A stretch of 28,959 bases of DNA from assembly GCA_019415925.1 (NCBI GenBank), contig DXYG01000028.1, forward strand, positions 1-28,959, given 5' to 3'. Of this stretch, positions 1-8,023 are shown in pieces. The notes beneath the pieces were generated by a model. The model was not told where the DNA came from, did no database searches, and worked only from the letters and a program-made list of their open reading frames with translations. The stretch is from Clostridiales bacterium (lineage in GTDB: Bacteria > Bacillota > Clostridia > Oscillospirales > Acutalibacteraceae). The first letter of the stretch is position 1. Each line of letters opens with the position of its first letter. Both the position numbers and the translations under genes were made by a program.

Positions 1-120
1 AAAAGGCTTGACCGAAATTTTTAATTTTTTTTGCGAGTCAACTCACCGCTAAATTTTGGTTTATTCTCAATCAAAACCATAATTCCACCTAATAAAATAG
101 ATATCCGTATTTTTCATTAA
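1..120. other. Non-coding contig end, nothing recognised
   Basis: AT-rich sequence downstream of the superoperon terminator. I see no reading frame with a ribosome binding site and no RNA gene. A short TTGAC/GTCAA inverted pair (8-12 and 37-41) is not convincing as a regulatory site. The contig break here may be at a repeat, but that cannot be judged from this sequence. Confidence 0.5.
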
Positions 121-161
121 CAAAAATTAAAACTAAAGGCTGCTCCAAACGGAACAGCCTT
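121..161 (-). terminator. Intrinsic terminator of the ribosomal superoperon
   Basis: Read on the minus strand, an inverted repeat AAGGCTGTTCC / GGAGCAGCCTT (one G-U pair, 4-nt loop GTTT) occupies 137-161. A T-rich tail follows at 121-136. It lies about 30 nt after the rplQ stop codon, so it most likely ends the superoperon. In many clostridia ecf transporter genes follow rplQ; here none do before the contig ends. Confidence 0.85.
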
Positions 162-191
162 AATTTATTCAGCAAAATTTGTATCCGATAA

Positions 192-533
192 TCAAATAAG
201 CTCGATGATTGCCATTTCAGCGCCGTCACCACGACGAGGACCGATTTTAGTCACTCTTGTGTAACCGCCGCTTCTCTCCTTATACTTGGGAGCAATTTCT
301 GTAAAGAGCTTGCTTGTAACATCTTCCTTTGTAACAAAAGCCAAAACAAGGCGTCTGTTGTGAAGTGTATCGTTCTTTGCTGTAGTAATCATCTTCTCTG
401 CCATAGCCTGAACTTCCTTGGCACGAGTAAGAGTTGTTTCGATTTTGCCGTTTTCGAGAAGGAATGTAACCATAGCACGGAGCATTGCAGTTCTCTGAGC
501 TGTAGTTCTTCCTAATTTTCTTGTACCGGGCAT
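192..533 (-). CDS. rplQ: 50S ribosomal protein L17
   Basis: Large-subunit protein located near the polypeptide exit tunnel. The protein begins MPGTRKLGRTTAQR, the usual L17 start, and runs 113 residues. It keeps the family's GRTTAQRTAMLR segment and the C-terminal GPRRGDGAEMAIIEL block. An in-frame GTG three codons upstream (540-542) overlaps the Shine-Dalgarno AAAGGAG, so the ATG ending at 533 is the real start, with about 8 nt spacing. It is the last gene of the superoperon, directly after rpoA as in other Firmicutes. Confidence 0.97.
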   Translation of the reverse strand: MPGTRKLGRTTAQRTAMLRAMVTFLLENGKIETTLTRAKEVQAMAEKMITTAKNDTLHNRRLVLAFVTKEDVTSKLFTEIAPKYKERSGGYTRVTKIGPRRGDGAEMAIIELI

Positions 534-615
534 TGTTTTCACTCCTTTACCGTTGGTTTAAAAGGGTAATCAACTAAACGCTATATAAAGAAAATATTAA
601 TCAGAGTTTAGTATT

Positions 616-1569
616 TTATTCGTCTTCCTTCTGAAGACTGAAACCGAGAGAATTAAGCTTCTGAATAACCTCTTCAAGAGATTTTCTGCCGAGGTTTCTA
701 ACCTTCATCATATCCTCTTCGGACTTATTAATTAAATCTTCAACCGTGTTGATTCCTGCACGCTTTAAGCAGTTGAACGAACGAACCGACAAATCAAGGT
801 CTTCGATTGTCATTTCAAGGATTTTTTCCTTGCCCTTGTCGTCCTTTTCAACCATAAGCTCTGCGCTTGAAGCCTTGTCGGAAAGGTTTACAAAGAGATT
901 TAAGTGCTCTGTAAGAACCTTTGCTGCAAGTGATACAGCCTCTTCAGCGTTGATAACGCCGTTTGTCCAGACGTCAAGTGTGAGCTTGTCAAAGTCGGTA
1001 ATCTGACCTACACGGGTGTTGTCAACCGTATAGTTAACCTTTAACACGGGAGTATAGATTGAGTCAATCGGAAGTACACCGATTACATTGTTACCGCTTA
1101 ACTGCTTGTTGCGCTCGCCGGGAACATAACCTCTGCCCTTGTCAACGGTTATTTCCATATTGAGCTTTGCGCCTTCACCAAGTGTAGCAATGTGAAGCTC
1201 GGGATTCAAAATCTCAACCTCATTGTCGCACTTGATGTCGCCGGCAGTTACTTCACAAGGACCTTCGGCTGAAATTTCAACAACCTTTGGGCAGGTTTCG
1301 TGAAGCTTGGGAACAAGACTTTTCAAATTGAGAACAATTTCCGTAACGTCTTCCTTTACGCCGGGAATAGTTGAAAATTCGTGAAGAACGCCGTCAATCT
1401 TAACAGATGTAACAGCACAGCCTTCAAGAGAGGAAAGCAATACTCTGCGCAGGCTGTTGCCGAGAGTGTTGCCAAAGCCACGCTCAAGCGGTTCAACAAC
1501 AAATCTGCCGTATTTTCCGTCCTCGGTTAATTCTGCAGTTTCAATTCTTGGCTTTTCAATTTCAATCAT
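616..1569 (-). CDS. rpoA: RNA polymerase alpha subunit
   Basis: Alpha subunit of DNA-directed RNA polymerase. It dimerises to start core assembly and contacts promoter UP elements and activators. The N-terminal assembly domain covers about residues 1-230, with the conserved GFGNTLGNSLRRVLL segment near residue 32. A charged linker follows, then the C-terminal domain from about residue 252, with LDLSVRSFNCLKRAGI and NLGRKSLEEV (helix-hairpin-helix fold). The length of 317 residues is normal. The start ATG is preceded by AGGAGG. It sits in the standard alpha-operon position between rpsD and rplQ. Confidence 0.98.
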   Translation of the reverse strand: MIEIEKPRIETAELTEDGKYGRFVVEPLERGFGNTLGNSLRRVLLSSLEGCAVTSVKIDGVLHEFSTIPGVKEDVTEIVLNLKSLVPKLHETCPKVVEISAEGPCEVTAGDIKCDNEVEILNPELHIATLGEGAKLNMEITVDKGRGYVPGERNKQLSGNNVIGVLPIDSIYTPVLKVNYTVDNTRVGQITDFDKLTLDVWTNGVINAEEAVSLAAKVLTEHLNLFVNLSDKASSAELMVEKDDKGKEKILEMTIEDLDLSVRSFNCLKRAGINTVEDLINKSEEDMMKVRNLGRKSLEEVIQKLNSLGFSLQKEDE

Positions 1570-1642
1570 TCGCGAATCCTCCTGACATTATGCGGCTGCA
1601 AAAGCAGCCAATGTATGTGTAATCTGCCTGTGAAATTCGGGA

Positions 1643-2245
1643 TTACTTGGAGTACAACTCAACGATGAGGTGTTCTTCAACAGGATAATCAATATCCTCT
1701 CTCTGGGGAGCAGCAACTACCTTGCCGCCGAGAAGATTTTCGTCCTTCTCAAGCCACTTGGGAGTAACAGTTGAAGCTGTTTCGCCCTCTGCAATTGCTT
1801 TGAATCTTGTTGTTGAGCGGCTCTTTTCACTAACCTGGATAACATCGCCAACCTTAACAAGATATGAGGGAATGTTAACCTTTTTGCCGTTAACAGTAAA
1901 GTGAGCGTGACTTACAAGCTGTCTTGCTTCTCTTCTTGTAGCTGCAAGACCGAGTCTGAAAACAACGTTGTCAAGTCTGCGTTCAATTAATGTGAGCAAT
2001 ACGGCACCTGTTTTGCCTTCAGCCTTTTCAGCCTTCTCATAGTAAGCTCTGAACTGCTTTTCCATAATGCCGTAAATAAATTTAACCTTCTGCTTTTCGG
2101 TAAGCTGCATGCTGTATTCGCTCTTTTTTCTTCTCATCTTACCGCCGGGGTTTCTGTTGGAAGTTTTCTTTGAGTAACCCATAACTGCGGGAGAAATGCC
2201 GAGAGCTCTGCAACGCTTAGCGATAGGCTGCATATTTTTAGCCAT
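1643..2245 (-). CDS. rpsD: 30S ribosomal protein S4
   Basis: Primary 16S rRNA-binding protein of the 30S body. In many bacteria it also represses its own operon, which cannot be judged here. The frame is open 18 codons further upstream, but those codons overlap the 3' end of rpsK. The start used here (MAKNMQPIAKRC) has AAAGGAGG at the right distance and gives 200 residues, the family length. The S4 RNA-binding domain lies at about residues 90-155 (RRLDNVVFRLGLAATRREAR, then VNGKKVNIPSYLVKVGD). There is only one cysteine (C12), so this is the zinc-free form. Confidence 0.97.
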   Translation of the reverse strand: MAKNMQPIAKRCRALGISPAVMGYSKKTSNRNPGGKMRRKKSEYSMQLTEKQKVKFIYGIMEKQFRAYYEKAEKAEGKTGAVLLTLIERRLDNVVFRLGLAATRREARQLVSHAHFTVNGKKVNIPSYLVKVGDVIQVSEKSRSTTRFKAIAEGETASTVTPKWLEKDENLLGGKVVAAPQREDIDYPVEEHLIVELYSK

Positions 2246-2268
2246 TGAAATATCCTCCTTTAATAATA

Positions 2269-2670
2269 CTATACACGTCTTCTCTTTGGAGGACGGCATC
2301 CGTTGTGAGGAATCGGAGTAACGTCTTTAATCATAGTTACTTCAAGACCTGCTGTCTGCAATGCACGGATTGCAGCTTCTCTGCCCTGTCCCGGTCCTTT
2401 TACATAAACCTCGACGTATTTCATACCATGTTCCATTGCTGCCTTTGCAGCTGTTTCAGCTGCTGACTGAGCGGCAAACGGAGTTGACTTCTTAGAGCCT
2501 CTGAAACCGAGCTCGCCTGCGCTTGCCCACGAAACAGCATTGCCCTGTGTATCGGAAATAGTAACAATTGTATTGTTAAATGTTGACTGGATATGCGCTG
2601 CGCCTTTTTCAATGTTCTTGCGCTCACGGCGACGGCGAATAACCTTCTTACCACCCTTTGGTGCTGCCAT
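2269..2670 (-). CDS. rpsK: 30S ribosomal protein S11
   Basis: Platform protein of the 30S subunit near the E site and the 3' end of 16S rRNA. It is 133 residues with the family blocks HIQSTFNNTIVTISD, GFRGSKKSTPFAAQ and the basic C-terminal tail NGCRPPKRRRV. ATG with AAGGAGGGCAAAGGACT upstream. It lies 15 nt after rpsM and before rpsD, the canonical alpha-operon order. Confidence 0.98.
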   Translation of the reverse strand: MAAPKGGKKVIRRRRERKNIEKGAAHIQSTFNNTIVTISDTQGNAVSWASAGELGFRGSKKSTPFAAQSAAETAAKAAMEHGMKYVEVYVKGPGQGREAAIRALQTAGLEVTMIKDVTPIPHNGCRPPKRRRV

Positions 2671-2685
2671 AGTCCTTTGCCCTCC

Positions 2686-3054
2686 TTACTTCTTCTTATT
2701 AGCCATTGTCTTACGGGGACCCTTACGAGTACGAGCGTTAGTCTTTGAACGCTGACCTCTTACGGGAAGACCCTTTCTGTGACGAACGCCACGGTAACAG
2801 CCAATATCAATAAGTCTTTTAATATCATAAGCGATGTCACGGCGAAGGTCACCTTCAACGCGGCAGTGATGCTCAATATATTCTCTGAGCTTTGCAATAT
2901 CCTCTTCAGTTAAATCTCTGACACGAGTGTCGGGATTAACACCTGTTGCAGCAATAATGTCGTCTGCAGTCTTACGGCCGATACCGTAGATATAAGTTAA
3001 ACCGATTTCAACTCTTTTATCTCTTGGTAAGTCAACACCTGCTATACGAGCCAT
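2686..3054 (-). CDS. rpsM: 30S ribosomal protein S13
   Basis: Head protein of the 30S subunit. It bridges to the 50S and its C-terminal tail reaches toward the P-site tRNA. 122 residues starting MARIAGVDLPRDKR, with the helix-two-turn-helix region YGIGRKTADDI and the basic tail RGQRSKTNARTRKGPRK. The ATG follows TGGAGGTG. Neighbours are rpmJ (upstream) and rpsK (downstream). Confidence 0.98.
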   Translation of the reverse strand: MARIAGVDLPRDKRVEIGLTYIYGIGRKTADDIIAATGVNPDTRVRDLTEEDIAKLREYIEHHCRVEGDLRRDIAYDIKRLIDIGCYRGVRHRKGLPVRGQRSKTNARTRKGPRKTMANKKK

Positions 3055-3105
3055 TCAGTTGCACCTCCATATAAATTTAAAAAATAATAGTTGTTTTTAA
3101 GGTAA

Positions 3106-3219
3106 TTAACCCTGACGCTGTTTGTGCTTGGGGTTTTCGCAGATTACTAAAATCTTACCTTTTCTCTTGATAACTTTGCACTTATCGCACATCTTCTTTA
3201 CTGAAGGTCTGACTTTCAT
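3106..3219 (-). CDS. rpmJ: 50S ribosomal protein L36
   Basis: Very small zinc-binding large-subunit protein, 37 residues (MKVRPSVKKMCDKCKVIK to PKHKQRQG). The zinc ligands are C11, C14, C27 and H32, so this is the zinc-containing (C+) type. The start has GAAAGG upstream. It lies between infA and rpsM, its normal place. Confidence 0.96.
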   Translation of the reverse strand: MKVRPSVKKMCDKCKVIKRKGKILVICENPKHKQRQG

Positions 3220-3259
3220 TTATAATCATTCCTTTCTGAAAATCGTGTTCCTACCTGAC

Positions 3260-3478
3260 TTATTTTGAACGCCAGGTAATTCTTCCTCTGGTCAGGTCGT
3301 ATGGAGACATCTCCACAGTAACCTTGTCGCCCGGCAAAATGCGAATGAAGTTCATTCTGAGTTTGCCTGAAATAACAGCTAAGATCACGTGACCGTTCTG
3401 AAGCTCAACCTTGAACTGCGCATTTGGCAGAGCCTCTTTAACAATACCTTCTATTTCAATTACATCCTGTTTAGACAT
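3260..3478 (-). CDS. infA: Translation initiation factor IF-1
   Basis: OB-fold factor that binds the 30S A site during initiation. At 72 residues it is the exact family length, with MSKQDVIEIEGIVKEALPNA at the N terminus and the ILPGDKVTVEMSPYDLTRGR block near the end. The Shine-Dalgarno GGAGG lies across the stop codon of the KOW-protein gene, so the two genes are tightly packed and probably translationally coupled. Confidence 0.98.
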   Translation of the reverse strand: MSKQDVIEIEGIVKEALPNAQFKVELQNGHVILAVISGKLRMNFIRILPGDKVTVEMSPYDLTRGRITWRSK

Positions 3479-3482
3479 ACCG

Positions 3483-3725
3483 TTAACCTCCGTTTTTAAA
3501 ATCGTTCAGAATTCTTTTTATCTGCGGATTGGTTTCGATTGAACCCTCGTAAACCTTGTTTGCAGGCGCAAGATGAATAAGCTTTTTCTTTTTCGGTTTC
3601 TCAACTTTTCGTGTCCTGCCGTCTGCGATATACGCATAGCCTGACTCAACGCCGAGAACGACAAAGAAGTTATCCTTTTCTCTGCCTGCCTTTGCCCTGA
3701 CAATACTACCTCTGACTATGCTCAT
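3483..3725 (-). CDS. Small KOW-domain RNA-binding protein (L14e/L27e-like)
   Basis: Basic protein of 80 residues, starting MSIVRGSIVRAKAGREKDNF. The N-terminal half fits a KOW motif (VRGSIVRAKAGREKDNFFVV) and the middle is lysine-rich (KVEKPKKKKLIHLAP), as in archaeal/eukaryotic L14e-type proteins. From family knowledge, a protein of this kind lies between map and infA in many Clostridia and is annotated only as a KOW-domain RNA-binding protein. It lies 8 nt after map and 4 nt before infA, so its stoichiometry probably follows theirs. A role on the ribosome or in rRNA binding is inference. Confidence 0.85.
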   Translation of the reverse strand: MSIVRGSIVRAKAGREKDNFFVVLGVESGYAYIADGRTRKVEKPKKKKLIHLAPANKVYEGSIETNPQIKRILNDFKNGG

Positions 3726-3733
3726 AAGTCACC

Positions 3734-4486
3734 TTAATCAATCAGAGTCATAATTTTCGGACCGTCGGGAGTTATTGCGATTGTATGCTCAAAGTGAGCG
3801 GCAAGCTTGCCGTCCTTTGTGACGGTAGTCCACTCGTCGTCAAGCACCTCAACCTCATACGTTCCCTGGGTTATCATGGGTTCAATGGCAATTGTCATAC
3901 CCGGAAGAAGGCGAACGCCTCGTCCCGGAGTACCGTAATTGGGTACGCTTGGGTCTTCGTGTAATTTCGCACCTACGCCGTGGCCGACGAAATCTCGTAC
4001 CACCGAGTAACTGCGAGCTTCGACATACTGCTGAACAGCACTGCCTATGTCACCTATACGGTTACCGGCAAGAGCCTTGTTAATTCCCTCATAAAGGCTC
4101 TCCTTTGTGGCGTCAAGCAAAGCCTGCGCTTCTGCGCTGATTTTGCCGCAGGGAAATGTGTAGGCGTTGTCGCCGTGAAATCCCTCATAATATGCGCCGA
4201 CATCGACGCTTACTATGTCGCCCTCTTTAAGGATCTGTTTCTTACTTGGTATGCCATGGATAACCACGTTGTTTACGGAAATGCACGCACTCGCAGGAAA
4301 TCCGCCATAACCGAGAAACGAGGGAGCAGCTCCCTGTTTCTCGATATATTTACGGACAATTGTATCTATTTCATAAGTAGTTACACCGGGCTTTACAGCC
4401 TCTCCCGCAACACGGAGTGCCTCGGCAGAAATTCTGCATGCGTCTTTCATTTTAGAAAGTTCCCGTGCTGTTTTAATAACTACCAT
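3734..4486 (-). CDS. map: Methionine aminopeptidase, type I
   Basis: Removes the initiator methionine from nascent proteins, using a dinuclear metal centre in a pita-bread fold. All five metal ligands are visible: D95 and D106 (SVDVGAYYEGFHGDNA), H169 (FVGHGVG), E202 (IAIEPM) and E233 (HFEHTIAI). H77 matches the substrate-side histidine. The length of 250 residues and the absence of an insert fit type Ia. It starts 4 nt after the adk stop; the Shine-Dalgarno is weak (AGGCG), suggesting coupling to adk. Confidence 0.97.
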   Translation of the reverse strand: MVVIKTARELSKMKDACRISAEALRVAGEAVKPGVTTYEIDTIVRKYIEKQGAAPSFLGYGGFPASACISVNNVVIHGIPSKKQILKEGDIVSVDVGAYYEGFHGDNAYTFPCGKISAEAQALLDATKESLYEGINKALAGNRIGDIGSAVQQYVEARSYSVVRDFVGHGVGAKLHEDPSVPNYGTPGRGVRLLPGMTIAIEPMITQGTYEVEVLDDEWTTVTKDGKLAAHFEHTIAITPDGPKIMTLID

Positions 4487-4490
4487 ACTT

Positions 4491-5123
4491 TTACGCCTCG
4501 ATTGCCTTGAGGATAAGAGCAGTAGTATCTTCTACGCTGTCCTGTCCTTCAACATCAACGAGCTTACCCTGCTTCTTGTAATAATCAACAAGGGGCTCAG
4601 TTTCCTTGTGGTAAACATCAAGACGAGCAAGTACAGTGTCGGGGTGGTCGTCCTTGCGCTGAACAAGGGTGCCGCCGCAATCGTCGCATACCCCATCCTT
4701 CTTGGGCTTTAAGTTCACAAGATGATAAGGTCTGCCGCAATTTTCGCAGACACGGCGTCCGGACATACGGTTGATGATTCTTTCATCATCAACGTCAATG
4801 TTGATAACGTACTGAATCTCAACACCCATATTGTCAAGAGCCTCAGCCTGAGGAATAGTTCTTGGGAAGCCGTCAAGGATGAAACCCTTCTTGCAGTCGT
4901 CCTCGGAAAGTCTTTCTTTAACGATTCCGATAACTACCTCGTCGGGAACAAGCTTGCCCTCGTCCATAAAGGACTTAGCCTTAAGACCCATCTCAGTGCC
5001 GTTTTTCAGCGCCTCACGAATCATGTTTCCGGTTGAAATTGTGGGAATACCAAAGTGCTCGCAAAGTACAGCAGCCTGTGTGCCTTTACCTGCACCCGGA
5101 GCGCCTAACATGATAATGTTCAT
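4491..5123 (-). CDS. adk: Adenylate kinase, zinc-binding long form
   Basis: Catalyses ATP + AMP to 2 ADP in the cytoplasm. The P-loop GAPGAGKGTQ is at 7-16 and the AMP-binding DGFPRT at 84-89. The LID domain carries four cysteines (C126, C129, C146, C149) that form the structural zinc site of many Gram-positive enzymes. Length is 210 residues. It is preceded by AAAAGGAG and lies between secY and map, a conserved arrangement. Confidence 0.97.
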   Translation of the reverse strand: MNIIMLGAPGAGKGTQAAVLCEHFGIPTISTGNMIREALKNGTEMGLKAKSFMDEGKLVPDEVVIGIVKERLSEDDCKKGFILDGFPRTIPQAEALDNMGVEIQYVINIDVDDERIINRMSGRRVCENCGRPYHLVNLKPKKDGVCDDCGGTLVQRKDDHPDTVLARLDVYHKETEPLVDYYKKQGKLVDVEGQDSVEDTTALILKAIEA

Positions 5124-5147
5124 TTAATTATACTCCTTTTTCAGTCA

Positions 5148-6482
5148 TTAGTCAAGAAAACCTTTATAGTGACGCATCATCATCTGAGATTCGAGCTGTT
5201 TTACTGTTTCAAGTGCAACACCAACGATAATGATGATTGATGTTCCGCCGATAGCCATATTGCCCATACCTGTTGCAGCACCGTATATGTGCGGGAGCAA
5301 AGCGATGAAAGCAAGGAAGAGTGCGCCGATAAGTGTAATTCTTGACAGAATATTTCTAATGTATTCAGCAGTCGGAGCACCGGGACGGATACCGGGAACG
5401 GTACCGTTGTTTGCCTTAAGGTTGTTTGCCATTTCAACAGGATTGTACTGAATGGTTGTATAGAAATAAGCGAACATAATGATAAGAATAAAATACAATA
5501 CCATATACAACCAGCCGTTTGTGCTGAAGGCTTCAAAGAAAGCACCCCAGAAACCGTCCTTAATCTGAAGGAAGAGGTTGATTGTACCGGGAATTGAAAG
5601 AATTGAGCTTGCAAAAATGATGGGGAGAACGCCGCCGAGAGCAACCTTGATGGGAAGGTGGCTTGACTGTCCGCCGTACATCTTTCTGCCTACAACACGC
5701 TTTGCGTACTGAATCGGAATTCTTCTTTCGCTGTCCTGCATAAAGGTGATAACCCAGATAACAGCAACAAAGATGAGAACCCAGAGAGGAACGAGGAAAT
5801 AGAACTGTGTAGCGCCCTCAGAACCGAGGTTCCAATACTGCACAAGAGTGTTGATTGTTGAGGGGAGCTGTGCAACGATACCTGCGAAAAGGAGAATAGA
5901 AATACCGTTTCCGATACCGTTCTTGTTAATCTGCTCGCCCAGCCACATCATAAGAGCCGTACCTGCCGTGAACACGAGCACGATTACAACTGCTGAGAAC
6001 CACATATCGAAGCCATCGTTGTAGATTGTGATGTGCTTACCGCTTTCGGTAATTGTGTTCTTGAGGTAGAAGTAGTATGCAGTACCCTGAATAAGACCAA
6101 GACCGACTGTTACGTAACGGGTGATAGTACCGATTTTACGTCTGCCTGCCTCGCCCTCCTTAGCCATTCTCTCAAGGGGAGGAATAGCAACGCAGAGGAG
6201 CTGCATAATAATCGAGCTGTTGATGTAAGGAGTGATACCCATTGCAAACAATGTTGCGTTTGCAAACGCACCACCCGAGAGTGTGTTGAGATAAGCCAGC
6301 ATATTTGTGCTGGTATCAGGATTGTCTGTAATCAGCTTCATTGCTTCTGCAAGAGCTGTTGTGTCCAGAAACGGAACGGGGATAACCGAACCGATTCTGA
6401 ATACTACGATAATTAAAAGTGTAAATAAGATTTTTCTTCTTAAGTCAGGAATTGACCAAGCGTTTCTTATTGTTTTAAACAC
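5148..6482 (-). CDS. secY: Preprotein translocase subunit SecY
   Basis: Central channel of the Sec translocon, with about ten membrane helices in 444 residues. Conserved parts include the N-terminal RKILFTLLIIVVFRIGS, the plug-side ALGIxPYINSS-like segment (AMGITPYINSSI), the cytosolic loop ERRIPIQYAKR and the C-terminal loop PGIRPGAPTAEYI. The start codon is GTG (6480-6482), directly after the rplO stop. Its Shine-Dalgarno AGAGGTGAT lies inside the last rplO codons, which points to translational coupling. Confidence 0.97.
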   Translation of the reverse strand: MFKTIRNAWSIPDLRRKILFTLLIIVVFRIGSVIPVPFLDTTALAEAMKLITDNPDTSTNMLAYLNTLSGGAFANATLFAMGITPYINSSIIMQLLCVAIPPLERMAKEGEAGRRKIGTITRYVTVGLGLIQGTAYYFYLKNTITESGKHITIYNDGFDMWFSAVVIVLVFTAGTALMMWLGEQINKNGIGNGISILLFAGIVAQLPSTINTLVQYWNLGSEGATQFYFLVPLWVLIFVAVIWVITFMQDSERRIPIQYAKRVVGRKMYGGQSSHLPIKVALGGVLPIIFASSILSIPGTINLFLQIKDGFWGAFFEAFSTNGWLYMVLYFILIIMFAYFYTTIQYNPVEMANNLKANNGTVPGIRPGAPTAEYIRNILSRITLIGALFLAFIALLPHIYGAATGMGNMAIGGTSIIIIVGVALETVKQLESQMMMRHYKGFLD

Positions 6483-6926
6483 TTAAATCACCTCTGCCTT
6501 TCCGCCTGCAGCCTCAATAGCAGCTTTAGCTGATTCGGAAAAAGCAGAAACCTTAACAGTGAGTTTTTTCTCGAGCTTACCGTTGCCGAGAACCTTAACA
6601 GCGTCAAAGCCGTTCTTTACTACTCCTGCATTAACAAGAGCCTCGATGTCAACTGTTGCGCCGTCATCAAACTTTCTGTTTAAAGTGCTGAGGTTAATTG
6701 CAACTACGTTTTTAGCAAAGATGTTGTTAAAACCTCTTTTCGGAAGACGACGCTGCAAAGGCATCTGACCGCCTTCAAAACCCGGACGAACACCGCCGCC
6801 TGAACGAGCCTTCTGGCCTTTGTGACCCTTGCCGGCTGTTTTGCCCCAGCCTGAGCCGTGACCTCTGCCGATTCTCTTTGAGTCCTTCTTGGAGCCCTCA
6901 ACCGGAGAAAGTTCATGTAACTTCAT
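6483..6926 (-). CDS. rplO: 50S ribosomal protein L15
   Basis: Late-assembling large-subunit protein. The open frame extends 9 codons upstream of the family start, but MKLHELSPVEGSKK is preceded by AAGGAGGTGCACTT, so the start is at 6926 (147 residues). The glycine/arginine-rich N-terminal extension typical of L15 is present (RIGRGHGSGWGKTAGKGHKG, then GGVRPGFEGGQMPLQRRLPK). It abuts secY without a gap. Confidence 0.97.
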   Translation of the reverse strand: MKLHELSPVEGSKKDSKRIGRGHGSGWGKTAGKGHKGQKARSGGGVRPGFEGGQMPLQRRLPKRGFNNIFAKNVVAINLSTLNRKFDDGATVDIEALVNAGVVKNGFDAVKVLGNGKLEKKLTVKVSAFSESAKAAIEAAGGKAEVI

Positions 6927-6942
6927 AAGTGCACCTCCTTGC

Positions 6943-7113
6943 TTACGCTTCAATAACCTCTACGAGGTGAATGATTTTTGCTACCTTACCTTTTGTCGAA
7001 GCGTTATCGGGCTGTGTTGTAACGTCGCCGATTTTCTTCAGACCTAAAGCGTGGGCTGTTGCAATCTGATCCTTCTTGGAGCCGATAAGGCTCTTAACCA
7101 ACTTAATTGTCAT
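6943..7113 (-). CDS. rpmD: 50S ribosomal protein L30
   Basis: Small large-subunit protein of 56 residues, beginning MTIKLVKSLIGSKKDQ and containing HALGLKKIGD, the characteristic L30 block. The ATG is preceded by GGGAGGTTGCAGATT. It lies between rpsE and rplO, its standard spc-operon position. Confidence 0.96.
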   Translation of the reverse strand: MTIKLVKSLIGSKKDQIATAHALGLKKIGDVTTQPDNASTKGKVAKIIHLVEVIEA

Positions 7114-7130
7114 AATCTGCAACCTCCCTA

Positions 7131-7628
7131 TTATAAAATTTCCTTAACGGATTTACCGCGGATAGCAGCAACTTCGTCAACAGTTCTGAGAGCTGCAAGA
7201 CCTGCGAGTGTAGCTCTTACTACGTTGCAGGGGTTGTTTGAACGAAGAGCCTTTGTTCTGATGTCCTTGATGCCTACTGCTTCAACAACGGCACGAACAG
7301 GACCGCCTGCGATAACACCGGTACCGGGAGCAGCGGGTTTCATAAGAACTCTGCCTGCACCGAACTCGCCGATGATTTCGTGAGGAATTGTTGTTCCTCT
7401 GAGTGAAACCTTCATAAGGTTTTTCTTGGCATCCTCAATACCCTTGCGGATAGCGTCGGGTACTTCGCCTGCCTTACCGATACCGAAACCAACTGTTCCG
7501 TTACCGTCGCCTACAACTACTAAAGCTGCAAACTTGAATATACGACCGCCCTTAACCGTCTTTGATACACGGTTAATAGTAACGACTCTTTCTTTTAATT
7601 CGCCTGTTACTTCTACTGTTTTAGCCAA
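7131..7628 (-). CDS. rpsE: 30S ribosomal protein S5
   Basis: 30S protein involved in decoding fidelity and mRNA unwinding at the entry site. 165 residues. The N-terminal double-stranded-RNA-binding fold has the loop VSKTVKGGRIFKFAALVVVG, where spectinomycin-resistance changes occur in other species. The C-terminal domain has GTGVIAGGPVRAVVE and LRSNNPCNVVRATL. The start codon is TTG (7626-7628) after GGAGGAATAACT; no ATG close by fits better. Confidence 0.97.
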   Translation of the reverse strand: MAKTVEVTGELKERVVTINRVSKTVKGGRIFKFAALVVVGDGNGTVGFGIGKAGEVPDAIRKGIEDAKKNLMKVSLRGTTIPHEIIGEFGAGRVLMKPAAPGTGVIAGGPVRAVVEAVGIKDIRTKALRSNNPCNVVRATLAGLAALRTVDEVAAIRGKSVKEIL

Positions 7629-7646
7629 AGTTATTCCTCCTCTTCC

Positions 7647-8006
7647 TTAGAAATTGAGGCCGCCCTCACGGGCGCCTTCGGCCAATTCCTTAACACGGCC
7701 GTGATAGATATTACCGCCTCTGTCAAATACAACGTCAACGATATTTTTAGCTTTTGCACGCTCTGCAACGAGAACGCCTACAGCCTTTGCTGCCTCTTTG
7801 TTTCCGCCATTACCCTCGATGGACTTGTCAAGGCTTGAAGCCTGAGCAAGTGTAACACCGGCTACGTCGTCAATAATCTGAGCGTAGATGTTGTTTCTGG
7901 AGCGGAATACGCACAAACGGGGACAAGATGCTGTGCCGCTTACTTTGCTGCGGACTCTCTTATGGCGTTTTGCACGTGCCTTTTTTGTATCAGGTCTGCT
8001 TACCAT
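7647..8006 (-). CDS. rplR: 50S ribosomal protein L18
   Basis: 5S rRNA-binding protein of the central protuberance, 119 residues. It has the basic N terminus (DTKKARAKRHKRVRSKVSGT), the RLCVFRSRNNIYAQIIDD block and the C-terminal VVFDRGGNIYHGRVKELAEGAREGG in conserved form. The start follows AAGGAGTG. Its 5S partner L5 is encoded in the same operon. Confidence 0.98.
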   Translation of the reverse strand: MVSRPDTKKARAKRHKRVRSKVSGTASCPRLCVFRSRNNIYAQIIDDVAGVTLAQASSLDKSIEGNGGNKEAAKAVGVLVAERAKAKNIVDVVFDRGGNIYHGRVKELAEGAREGGLNF

Positions 8007-8023
8007 TATTTTTCACTCCTTAA

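Noticed and set aside
2246..2299. 18-residue N-terminal extension of S4
   Set aside because: It overlaps rpsK, and the internal ATG has a perfect ribosome binding site and matches the family start.
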